The notes under the pieces: model-generated | The model's input: the letters and a program-made list of their open reading frames with translations, nothing else | The model's database searches: none | Told to the model about the DNA's origin: nothing | Source: JAIBJP01 sp035639875 | GTDB lineage: Bacteria; Actinomycetota; Thermoleophilia; Gaiellales; Gaiellaceae | Assembly (NCBI GenBank): GCA_035639875.1 | Contig: DASQXE010000027.1 | Location: 1 to 11,528 of the forward strand | DNA: 11,528 nucleotides | Reading direction: 5' to 3' | Position numbers and translations under genes: made by a program | In this document: in pieces, positions 1 to 5,710 of the stretch | How positions within the stretch are numbered: position 1 is the first letter of the stretch | Layout of the letters: every line of letters begins with the position of its first letter

Positions 1-1080
1 CAGAAGCCCGTCCGGGGCGTCCCCGCCGGTGAGCACGGTGGCGCCGCCGTCCTTCGCCTCGTCGATCCACGACAGGATGCGCTCCCGGGCGTCCTCGTCG
101 ATGACCGGCCCGACGTCGGTGTCCTCTTCGCCGGGATCGCCGACCTTGAGCGCTTCGACCTTGGGGACGAAGCGCGAGACGAAATCGTCGTAGGCGTCCT
201 TGCGCACGTAGATCCGCTGTACCGAGATGCAGCTCTGGCCCGCAAAAGAGAATGCGTTCGCGGCGATCTTCGCCGTCGCCTCTTCGAGGTCGGCATCCCC
301 CTCGATGATCACCGGCGTCGCGTTGCCGAGCTCCAGGTTGACCTTCTTCCGGGCAGCGCGCTCCCTGAGCTTCCAGCCGACCCCGGCCGAGCCGGTGAAC
401 GTGATGAGCCGGACGCGCTCGTCCTCGACGAGGACGTCGCCGATCTCGGCGGAGGGGCCGACGAGCACGTTGAGCCAGCCCGGGGGCAGCCCGGCCTCGG
501 TCTCCAGCTCCGCGAGGAGGAGAGCTGATAGCGGCGTCTGGCCGGCCGGCTTCAGAACGACCGCGCACCCCGCCGCGAGAGCGGGTGCCACCTTGTGCCC
601 CACGAGGTTGAGTGGAAAGTTGAAAGGGGTGATGGCGCCGACAACCCCGATCGGCACGCGCACGGTGTAGGCGACTTTGCCGACGCCCGCGGGGGAAGCA
701 TCCATGGGGACCACGTCACCCGCGAGCCGACGCGCCTCGACGGCCGCCATCGTGAAAGTCGAGACGGCGCGCTCGGCCTCGACGCGCGCTGCCTTCAGCG
801 GCTTCCCCGCCTCGGCCGAGATCGTGCGCGCGACGTCGTCGCTGCGCTCGCGCAGCAGCGAGGCGACGCCGTCCAGGATCTCCGCGCGCTTGTGGGCCGG
901 CAAAGGCTCGCGCATGGCCCGCTCCGCCGCGTCGATCGCCCGGCGGGTGTGCTCTGCGCCGGCCTGCGGGACGCGCGCAATCGTCTCTCCGGAGTAGGGA
1001 GACCGGACCTCGTGCCATTCGCCGGTCTCGATCCACTCGCCGTCGAGCAGGAGCTTCTTCTCTTGCAGCGTGACCGCCAC
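1..1080 (-). CDS. NAD(P)-dependent aldehyde dehydrogenase, C-terminus cut off by the window edge
   Basis: Oxidises an aldehyde to a carboxylate (or acyl product) with NAD(P)+ in the cytoplasm; the substrate cannot be read from sequence. The visible 360 residues cover most of a roughly 475-residue family member. Family motifs are in order: TPFNFP with Asn154, VLKPAG with the cofactor-binding Lys177, FTGS at 228-231, general-base Glu250 in LELGN, and nucleophile Cys284 in GQSCISVQR. The GQ-C-ISVQRIYV context is typical of the lactaldehyde/glyceraldehyde-3-phosphate-like ALDH branch (inference from memory of the family). The chosen start is GTG at 1080. An in-frame TTG at 1092 is the only other option before a TAA at 1098. 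No convincing Shine-Dalgarno is present, so the mRNA may be leaderless. It is divergent from the hydroxyacyl-CoA dehydrogenase, 34 bp away. Family certain, substrate unknown. Confidence 0.93.
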   Translation of the reverse strand, partial: MAVTLQEKKLLLDGEWIETGEWHEVRSPYSGETIARVPQAGAEHTRRAIDAAERAMREPLPAHKRAEILDGVASLLRERSDDVARTISAEAGKPLKAARVEAERAVSTFTMAAVEARRLAGDVVPMDASPAGVGKVAYTVRVPIGVVGAITPFNFPLNLVGHKVAPALAAGCAVVLKPAGQTPLSALLLAELETEAGLPPGWLNVLVGPSAEIGDVLVEDERVRLITFTGSAGVGWKLRERAARKKVNLELGNATPVIIEGDADLEEATAKIAANAFSFAGQSCISVQRIYVRKDAYDDFVSRFVPKVEALKVGDPGEEDTDVGPVIDEDARERILSWIDEAKDGGATVLTGGDAPDGLL

Positions 1081-1114
1081 GGGTCTATTCAACCATTAGG
1101 GTCCGCGACTGGCC

Positions 1115-1969
1115 ATGGAAGTGAGGAGAGTCGGCGTCGTCGGGCTCGGGACGATGGGCGCGGGCATCGCGCAGGTCTGCATCCAGGCGGGCGTGCCGAC
1201 GGTCGGCCGTGAGGTGAGCGGGGAGCTCTGCGAAGCGGCGCGGGCGCGCATCGAGCACTACCTCGGCCGCGGCGTCGAGAGAGGCCGGCTCAGCGCCGCC
1301 GAGAAGGAGGCCGCCCTCGCGCGCCTCGAGACGACGACCGAGCTCGGCGACCTGGCGGACTGCGACCTCGTCATCGAAGCGATCGTGGAGGAGCTCGACG
1401 CGAAGCAGGCGCTGTTTGCGGAGCTCGACGCCCTCGTTCGACCGGAGGCCGTTCTCGCCACCAACACATCGGCTCTTTCGGTGACGGAGATCGGAACGGG
1501 GACGAAGCATCCGGAGCGAGTCGTCGGCATGCACTTCTTCAACCCCGCGCCCGTCCTCCCGCTCGTCGAGGTCGTCCGAGCGCGCGCGGCGTCCGAGGAC
1601 GCCGTCGAGACCGTCTACGCCTTCGCTGAGCGGATCGGAAAGCGACCGATTCGGTGTGGAGACACGCCTGGCTTCGTCGTGAACCGCATCCTCATCCCGC
1701 TCCTCAACGACTGCGTGCGCGTCCTCGACGAAGCCGGCGTCACGCCCGAAGATCTGGACACCGCCATGACGGCAGGGCTGAACTGGCCGATTGGGCCCTG
1801 CGCCCTCATCGACCTGATCGGCGTCGACGTCCACGTCCACGCGTCGGAGGCCCTCCACGCCGCGCTCGGGGAGGAGCGCATGGCGCCGCCGCACCGGCTG
1901 GTCGAGCTGCGGGCGGCTGGCCACCTCGGGCGGAAGACGGGCGCAGGCTTCTTCCACTACGACGCCTGA
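1115..1969 (+). CDS. 3-hydroxyacyl-CoA (3-hydroxybutyryl-CoA) dehydrogenase
   Basis: NAD-dependent interconversion of (S)-3-hydroxyacyl-CoA and 3-ketoacyl-CoA, a step of beta-oxidation or butyrate-type metabolism. The 284 residues match the short stand-alone family (about 280-290). The Rossmann fold starts with GLGTMGAGIAQ (residues 10-20), and an acidic Glu33 at the end of beta-2 suits NAD. The active-site set is complete and correctly spaced: Ser119 in TNTSA, His140 in GMHFFNP, Glu152 in LVEVV and Asn190 in GFVVNR (His to Glu 12, His to Asn 50 residues). The C-terminal helical domain ends with the usual HLGRKTGAGFF. ATG 1115 lacks a clear Shine-Dalgarno; a -10-like TAGGGT lies at 1097-1102, implying a very short leader. 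PaaH/Hbd-type by motif; chain-length preference and pathway are not visible. Confidence 0.95.
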   Translation: MEVRRVGVVGLGTMGAGIAQVCIQAGVPTVGREVSGELCEAARARIEHYLGRGVERGRLSAAEKEAALARLETTTELGDLADCDLVIEAIVEELDAKQALFAELDALVRPEAVLATNTSALSVTEIGTGTKHPERVVGMHFFNPAPVLPLVEVVRARAASEDAVETVYAFAERIGKRPIRCGDTPGFVVNRILIPLLNDCVRVLDEAGVTPEDLDTAMTAGLNWPIGPCALIDLIGVDVHVHASEALHAALGEERMAPPHRLVELRAAGHLGRKTGAGFFHYDA

Positions 1970-2003
1970 TCCCGTCCGGTGCGGGACCTACCATGTACGA
2001 GCG

Positions 2004-2210
2004 GTGACGATGTGCGCCGTCTGCCGCCGCAACCTTCTCGCCGGAGAGCGCTTCCGCTATTGGCGGCAACGACATGACGGCCCCTCCGGGCGCGTGGTCT
2101 GCTTCCTGTGCGAACGCGAAGCGACGCGCGAGGGATGGCTGCGCGACGCGCAGCATGCAAGCCACGAGAACGCAGTAGGCCTCCGCAACTCTGTCCGTCG
2201 CGTGGCGTAG
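2004..2210 (+). CDS. Small four-cysteine zinc-ribbon-like protein, function unknown
   Basis: A 68-residue protein with two CxxC knuckles, Cys4/Cys7 (CAVC) and Cys33/Cys36 (CFLC), separated by 25 residues. This is the layout of a treble-clef or zinc-ribbon metal site. Between them is a basic/aromatic segment (GERFRYWRQR) and after them a short arginine-rich tail. Start may be GTG 2004 or ATG 2010; a weak GAG lies 8 nt before the latter. It follows the dehydrogenase by 34 bp and meets the next gene stop-to-stop with no gap. I recall similar short CxxC proteins as uncharacterised ORFs in actinobacteria, but assign no function. The regular knuckle spacing argues for a real gene; the tail after residue 48 is low-complexity and could be degenerate. 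Confidence 0.6.
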   Translation: MTMCAVCRRNLLAGERFRYWRQRHDGPSGRVVCFLCEREATREGWLRDAQHASHENAVGLRNSVRRVA

Positions 2211-2216
2211 CTACGC
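2205..2216. repeat. 12-bp perfect palindrome spanning two abutting stop codons
   Basis: GCGTAGCTACGC reads the same on both strands. Its centre is the junction of the plus-strand TAG (2208-2210) and the minus-strand TAG (complement of 2211-2213). Partial pairing continues outward (C2201-G2220, G2202-C2219). It could act as a weak bidirectional transcription end signal, but there is no T-tract. Part of the symmetry follows automatically from two TAG stops meeting. Confidence 0.5.
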
Positions 2217-2468
2217 GGCGAGCCGAGGGCCGCCGCTGCACCAGCCCGCTTCGGGATGACGGGCCGCTACGTCCGCCCAGATCGCGTCTGCTTCCTTGGC
2301 GGAGATGAGCTCGAGCGCAACGGCGTGTCGCGTCGCCGCGACCGCGGCCAGGATGTGGTCGCGGTACACGCGCTCGCCGCCGGGCGAGCGGAGAGAAGCG
2401 ACGGCGAGCGTCTCGAGACGGTCGGCGAGAAGACGGACCGTGCGGTCGTGACGAGCGTCGAATTCCAT
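2211..2468 (-). CDS. Conserved-looking 85-residue protein of unknown function
   Basis: The protein starts at ATG 2468 and has an excellent GGAGG Shine-Dalgarno 7 nt upstream, the strongest single reason to accept this frame over the overlapping plus-strand frame. It looks mostly alpha-helical (residues 9-70, rich in Ala, Leu, Arg, Glu), with no membrane segment or signal peptide. The C-terminal part contains LISAKEADAIWADVAARHP followed by a tryptophan-cysteine pair (WC, residues 76-77) and a Gly-Pro tail. I do not recognise a named family; the helical body might be a small interaction domain. It is convergent with the zinc-ribbon-like gene, the stops abutting exactly, and divergent from the secreted-protein gene across about 140 bp. 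Confidence 0.62.
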   Translation of the reverse strand: MEFDARHDRTVRLLADRLETLAVASLRSPGGERVYRDHILAAVAATRHAVALELISAKEADAIWADVAARHPEAGWCSGGPRLAA

Positions 2469-2475
2469 CGGCAGG

Positions 2476-2480
2476 CCTCC
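2476..2480 (-). promoter_or_regulatory. Shine-Dalgarno of the 85-residue protein
   Basis: GGAGG on the minus strand, 7 nt before ATG 2468. A -10-like TACGAT on the same strand at 2497-2492 would give a short leader containing this site. No matching -35 is evident. Confidence 0.65.
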
Positions 2481-2548
2481 GGAGCGAACCGATCGTAGTG
2501 AGTGAAGTTGACGGCTTCGCCGCCGGGCGCTCGGGTCCTTCCGACCTG

Positions 2549-2602
2549 CTTACAGTGTCCTTACAAATCGCTCAAACAAGCATCACTACGGGGCGCGATA
2601 GT
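2549..2602 (+). promoter_or_regulatory. Candidate OmpR-family operator plus leaderless promoter
   Basis: CTTACA occurs at 2549-2554 and again at 2560-2565, an exact direct repeat with an 11-bp period (one helical turn). On the other strand this is TGTAAG-N5-TGTAAG, the architecture bound by OmpR/PhoB-family dimers. A -10-like GATAGT at 2597-2602 ends 6 nt before ATG 2609, which fits a leaderless transcript. No -35 match stands at the expected position. The repeat centre would lie about 50 bp upstream of that start, a usual activator position. An OmpR-family regulator is encoded just downstream at 3117. Sequence repeat seen directly; binding is inference. Confidence 0.45.
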
Positions 2603-2608
2603 CGCCTC

Positions 2609-3070
2609 ATGCGGCCCGCCGTTCTCGCCCTTGCCGTTGCGGGCCTCCTCGCCGTTCCTGCCGCGCACGCGACGGTCCTCGCGCGCACGCAGGGAAGCGT
2701 CTCGCTCGAGCTCCAGGACGGGGCGGGCGTCGCGAAGATTCGCTTTCGCGGGAACTTCCTCGGCCGCATCGTTCGGGGCCGCATCGTCGCGACGAGCAAC
2801 GTCATCTTGAGCGGTTGCGACTACCGGCGGCGCCTCGCCGACGGCCGGATCTTGTGCCGCGGCCGCGATCTCACATTCAGGACTCCTCCCGACGCGCGCT
2901 GGCGCCTTTTGCTCGGGGGTCACGGGATCAACGCCGCCGGGTTCGTCCGCGGCTGCATCGTTCTCGACGGCGTCGACATCGGCCCGACGGGAACTTTTCG
3001 TAGAGACGGATCCATGTGGCGGTCTTGGCCCCGGCAGGCGACGCTGTACCAGCTCGGGCTCGGCTGCTGA
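2609..3070 (+). CDS. Small secreted protein of unknown function with four cysteines
   Basis: A 153-residue protein if ATG 2609 is used. It begins with a textbook signal peptide (MRP, then hydrophobic residues 4-16) and an Ala-His-Ala signal-peptidase I site after residue 21. The in-frame extension back to 2498 encodes a non-hydrophobic, unlikely leader and covers the promoter-like repeats, so it was not used. The mature part is about 132 residues, probably beta-rich (alternating hydrophobic and charged strands at 30-68). It has cysteines at 70, 83, 116 and at the very C-terminus (153), which could form disulfides outside the cell. No lipobox, no second membrane segment, no family recognised. 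It sits 46 bp before the response regulator/kinase pair, so it may be a target or partner of that system. Existence likely, role unknown. Confidence 0.75.
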   Translation: MRPAVLALAVAGLLAVPAAHATVLARTQGSVSLELQDGAGVAKIRFRGNFLGRIVRGRIVATSNVILSGCDYRRRLADGRILCRGRDLTFRTPPDARWRLLLGGHGINAAGFVRGCIVLDGVDIGPTGTFRRDGSMWRSWPRQATLYQLGLGC

Positions 3071-3081
3071 CCCCGGGGTCA
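3068..3081. repeat. 14-bp perfect palindrome upstream of the response regulator
   Basis: TGACCCCGGGGTCA is fully self-complementary and begins with the TGA stop of the secreted-protein gene. It could be a dimeric regulator operator or a small hairpin ending the upstream transcript. There is no U-tract after it. It lies 36 bp before GTG 3117. Confidence 0.5.
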
Positions 3082-3091
3082 CAACGGCCGG

Positions 3092-3106
3092 ATCCTGTGT
3101 CAGGAT
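3092..3106 (+). promoter_or_regulatory. Hairpin overlapping the presumed Shine-Dalgarno of the response regulator
   Basis: ATCCTG-TGT-CAGGAT forms a perfect 6-bp stem with a 3-nt loop. The right arm contains AGGA (3102-3105), the only ribosome-binding candidate before GTG 3117, at a rather long 11-nt spacing. In RNA the stem would mask the site; in DNA the same dyad could be an operator. Confidence 0.35.
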
Positions 3107-3116
3107 GTAGAGCGCC

Positions 3117-3827
3117 GTGAATCGCCCCCCCAATCACTCGATCCTCGTCGTCGAGGACGAGCCCAGCATCGCCTCGTTCATAGGCATGTACCTCAAGCGT
3201 TCGGGCTTCGCCGTGCGCGTGGCGACGACCGGGGCGGGCGCGATCGATCAGGCGGCGGCCGAGGCGCCGTCACTGGTCGTCCTCGACCTCATGCTTCCCG
3301 ATCTGGACGGAATCGACGTGTGTCGCCGGCTGCGCCAGCGCTCCGATGTCCCCATCCTCATGCTCACGGCGCGGGACGACGACGTCGAGAAGATCATCGG
3401 CCTCGAGGTCGGGGCGGACGACTACATGACGAAGCCCTTCAACACGGGTGAGCTCGTCGCGCGTGTGAAGTCCATCCTCAGACGGGCGAACCCGGAGCGG
3501 CGCGAGCTCGACACCGCCCACCTCGAGCATGGCCACCTTCGCATCGATGCGGGGCGGCGCGAGGTAACCGTCGCCGGCGAAGAGATCCAGCTGGCGCCGA
3601 AGGAGTTCGACCTCCTCTGGGAGCTCCTCGACCACCGCGGCCTCGTTCTCACCCGCGACCAGCTGCTCGAGCGTGTCTGGGGCTATACCTTCGCGGGGGA
3701 CACGCGCACGGTTGATGTCCACGTGCGCCAGTTGCGCCGCAAGCTGGGCGACGCCTCTCCGATCGTGACCGTGTGGGGCGTGGGCTACAAGGTCTCGGCG
3801 GAGCCCAAGGTCGCCACCGTCTCGTAG
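3117..3827 (+). CDS. OmpR/PhoB-family response regulator
   Basis: A 236-residue cytoplasmic transcription regulator, the output half of a two-component system. The receiver domain (about 8-124) has the acidic pocket Glu13/Asp14, phospho-acceptor Asp57 in VVLDLMLPD, Thr84 in LMLTA and Lys106 in TKPF. The winged-helix DNA-binding domain (about 135-228) has the transactivation-loop region LTRDQLLERVWG, the recognition helix around DTRTVDVHVRQLRRKL, and the wing motif VWGVGYKV. Domain order and length are exactly those of the family. Start is GTG 3117; upstream is a hairpin that contains the candidate ribosome-binding site. The kinase gene follows 9 bp after the stop, so the two are surely co-transcribed. 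The target is unknown; the TGTAAG repeat before the secreted-protein gene is a local candidate site. Confidence 0.96.
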   Translation: MNRPPNHSILVVEDEPSIASFIGMYLKRSGFAVRVATTGAGAIDQAAAEAPSLVVLDLMLPDLDGIDVCRRLRQRSDVPILMLTARDDDVEKIIGLEVGADDYMTKPFNTGELVARVKSILRRANPERRELDTAHLEHGHLRIDAGRREVTVAGEEIQLAPKEFDLLWELLDHRGLVLTRDQLLERVWGYTFAGDTRTVDVHVRQLRRKLGDASPIVTVWGVGYKVSAEPKVATVS

Positions 3828-3836
3828 GCGCGCGCA

Positions 3837-5213
3837 ATGCGCTCGCTGCGGTTCCGTATCCCCGCGCTCTTTCTCATCGGGATCCTCGTCGCCGGCGGCG
3901 TCACCGCCATCTTCGCCACCCAGCTCTTCCAGGATTACACCCACGATCGCACGCTCTCCGAGCTCCGCCGCCAGGCAGCAGGACTGGCGAGGCTCTACCA
4001 AGAGCAGGCGATCCGCAGCGCGGACGAGGCGAAGCAGGCACCCGGCTTCGCCGCGCCGTTGCTCGAGAACGCGACGGGCTCCCGGATCTACTACGCCGGC
4101 GTCGAGATCTTCCCCGGCGAACGTTCCGGCCTACGTCCGCTCAGCCGGAGCGTTCTCGACTGGCCGAAGCTCGAGGCGGGGAAGGTCGAGACCCTGGAGT
4201 TCGTCCCGCCGGGCAGTGACCGCACCTACCTGGCGGCCGCCTATCCGATCAAGGTGGGCGGAGACACGTTCGGCGCGCTCGTGGTCGCGAAACCGCGCGC
4301 CGAGCTGCGCTCGCGCTGGATTGTTCTCCTCGGCCGAGTAGGCCTTGCCTTCCTCGCGGGAATCCTCGTCTCCGCCGGGCTCGTCTGGTATCTCTCGCGT
4401 CGCCTGACGCGCCCGGTTCTCGCCCTTTCGCGAGCGGCAGACGAGGTCGCTGCCGGCCGATACGACACGGATCTCCCCGAGCCACGGTCGGGCGACGAGA
4501 TCGAACATCTGACAGACAGGTTCCGCGAGATGACCCAGCGGCTCTCCGAAGCGCAACGCCGCGAGCGCAACTTCCTCATGATCGTCTCCCATGAGCTCCG
4601 GACGCCCGTGACGGCGATCCGCGGCCACATCGACGCATTGCGCGAAGGTCTTGCGGACGACGCCGAGGCACGGGACGCGTCGCTCGCGGTCATCAGCGCC
4701 GAGACGGACCGGCTCGCCCGGCTCGTGCGCGACGTGCTCGATCTAGCCCGCCTGGCGGCGCATCAGTTCACGCTCGAGGAGCAGGAGGTGGAGCTCAAAC
4801 GACTCCTCGAGCAGGCCTACCAGAGCTTCACCGAGGAGGCGAAGAGGCGCGGAATCGACTATGAGTGCTCGCTTTCGTCCGATCCGATCCTCGCGACGGA
4901 CGGCGATCGCGTCCTACAGATCGTGTCCAACCTGCTCGACAACGCGTTCGCGTGGACGCCGGACGGAGGGCGGATCGCGCTCGAGCTCACGGCCGCAAAC
5001 GGCACGGTGTCGGTGTCCGTGTCCGACTCCGGACCGGGCATCAGCCCGTCGGAGCGGGAGCGAATCTTTCGGCCGTTCTGGTCGCGAGCGGGGGACGGAA
5101 CCGGGCTCGGCTTGCCGATCGCGCGGGAGCTCGCGCACGCTCTCGGGGGCGAGTTGGCTCTCCAGTCCGATGTCGGGAAAGGCTCGCGCTTCGAGCTGCG
5201 CCTGCCGGCTTAG
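3837..5213 (+). CDS. Membrane sensor histidine kinase, partner of the adjacent regulator
   Basis: A 458-residue two-component sensor kinase. One membrane helix (about 8-29) is followed by an extracytoplasmic sensor of about 130 residues. Its end (YLAAAYPIKVGGDTFGALVV) resembles a PDC/Cache-like beta sheet, a tentative call. A second helix spans about 161-186, then a HAMP linker (about 187-239), a HisKA dimerisation domain with phospho-accepting His252 in SHELRTPV, and a HATPase domain. The ATPase has N-box Asn365/Asn369 (NLLDNAFAWTP), G1 DSGPGI (397-402), the F-box region around ERIFRPFW and G2 GTGLGL (421-426). All catalytic boxes are intact. The N-box reads NAFAW where many relatives have NAxKY, losing the usual lysine. 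The stimulus is not deducible. The stop overlaps that of the opposite-strand coiled-coil gene by 4 bp. Confidence 0.95.
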   Translation: MRSLRFRIPALFLIGILVAGGVTAIFATQLFQDYTHDRTLSELRRQAAGLARLYQEQAIRSADEAKQAPGFAAPLLENATGSRIYYAGVEIFPGERSGLRPLSRSVLDWPKLEAGKVETLEFVPPGSDRTYLAAAYPIKVGGDTFGALVVAKPRAELRSRWIVLLGRVGLAFLAGILVSAGLVWYLSRRLTRPVLALSRAADEVAAGRYDTDLPEPRSGDEIEHLTDRFREMTQRLSEAQRRERNFLMIVSHELRTPVTAIRGHIDALREGLADDAEARDASLAVISAETDRLARLVRDVLDLARLAAHQFTLEEQEVELKRLLEQAYQSFTEEAKRRGIDYECSLSSDPILATDGDRVLQIVSNLLDNAFAWTPDGGRIALELTAANGTVSVSVSDSGPGISPSERERIFRPFWSRAGDGTGLGLPIARELAHALGGELALQSDVGKGSRFELRLPA

Positions 5214-5217
5214 GCGC
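5198..5217. repeat. Dyad spanning the convergent stop codons of kinase and coiled-coil genes
   Basis: GCGCCT and AGGCGC (6-bp stem, 8-nt loop) flank the overlapping stops TAG 5211-5213 (plus) and TAA 5212-5210 (minus). It could form a hairpin in both transcripts and serve as a weak shared end signal; no T-tract on either side. Confidence 0.35.
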
Positions 5218-5677
5218 CGGGCTTACGCTCGATCCGGTAGACGGCCGCGGACGGCCGCTCTTCGAGGGCGCGCTCCAGCCGGTCGAGCACGCGCTCGAGC
5301 CGGTCGAGCCGTCGCTCGACACCCCGCCAACCGGAGGCGATCAGGTCGACGAGCAGGGCGAGGTCCTCGACCCGAGCCTTCCGCTCGGCGGCGAGGTCGC
5401 CCTGCAGGCGCTCGAGGCGCCGGATCGTCTGGGCCGAGAGCCCACGCACCTCGGCGAGATGGCGCGCAACGGGGAGAACTTCCTCGCGCAATCCCTGCTG
5501 CAGAGCCGAATCAAGCCGCTCGGGCATGCCCGCTTCGAGCTCGGCCGTCGTCACGGCGAGCGCTTCCAGCCCGGCCCGCGCCCGCTCGAGGAGGGCCTGC
5601 AACGCGGACTCGTCGGGATGTCCACCGCCGGGTTCGGCGAGGCGCATTCGGGCTCGATCGAGGGCGTCGCGATCCAC
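5210..5677 (-). CDS. Coiled-coil protein of unknown function
   Basis: A 155-residue protein, almost entirely alpha-helical with strong heptad spacing. The clearest coiled coil is residues 119-140 (RLDRLERVLDRLERALEE type), with a further helical stretch at 24-112. No signal peptide; a short hydrophobic patch (DLALLVDLIASGW, 105-117) is too polar for a clear membrane helix. Start GTG 5677 is preceded, after 6 nt, by a -10-like TAAGCT on the same strand, indicating a leaderless transcript. Long antisense extensions of the queA frame cross this gene but have no start context. It is convergent and 4-bp overlapping with the kinase, and divergent from queA by 33 bp. No family recognised; possibly a scaffold or structural protein. 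Confidence 0.7.
   Translation of the reverse strand: MDRDALDRARMRLAEPGGGHPDESALQALLERARAGLEALAVTTAELEAGMPERLDSALQQGLREEVLPVARHLAEVRGLSAQTIRRLERLQGDLAAERKARVEDLALLVDLIASGWRGVERRLDRLERVLDRLERALEERPSAAVYRIERKPGA
5270..5311. repeat. 21-bp tandem duplication encoding one coiled-coil heptad
   Basis: Two adjacent 21-bp units (5270-5290 and 5291-5311) share 18 of 21 bases. Twenty-one bases equal seven codons, one heptad, and the minus-strand product is the repeated LDRLER pattern. A degenerate third unit may follow. Confidence 0.6.
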
Positions 5678-5683
5678 GTCCGC

Positions 5684-5693
5684 AGCTTAACCT
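5684..5693. promoter_or_regulatory. Overlapping divergent -10 elements between the coiled-coil gene and queA
   Basis: The AGCTTAACCT region reads as TAAGCT on the minus strand (5689-5684) and TAACCT on the plus strand (5688-5693); both fit TANNNT. The minus element ends 6 nt before GTG 5677, as in leaderless promoters. The plus element ends 17 nt before ATG 5711. The two share bases, so polymerase could not occupy both at once. No -35 elements are evident. Confidence 0.4.
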
Positions 5694-5710
5694 TCGACCC
5701 GGATGTCGGC

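Noticed and set aside
227..1212. Plus-strand open frames over the aldehyde dehydrogenase
   Set aside because: Antisense shadows; the minus-strand product matches the ALDH family throughout.
1085..1957. Long open frame antisense to the hydroxyacyl-CoA dehydrogenase
   Set aside because: Arises from high GC codon bias; low-complexity charged product, no start signal, and the plus-strand gene has complete active-site motifs.
1970..1986. TCCCG-7 nt-CGGGA inverted repeat after the hydroxyacyl-CoA dehydrogenase as a terminator
   Set aside because: Only a 5-bp stem with no T-tract; expected by chance in GC-rich DNA.
1993..2007. Four-codon mini-frame (ATG 1993 to TGA 2007) as a leader peptide for the zinc-ribbon-like gene
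   Set aside because: No ribosome-binding site and too short to distinguish from chance.
2498..2608. 37-residue N-terminal extension of the secreted protein
   Set aside because: Would bury the signal peptide and overlap the promoter-like repeats; ATG 2609 gives a standard signal sequence.
4865..5710. N-terminal extension of the queA frame by 282 codons
   Set aside because: Overlaps the kinase and the coiled-coil gene in other frames; the family N-terminus is at ATG 5711.
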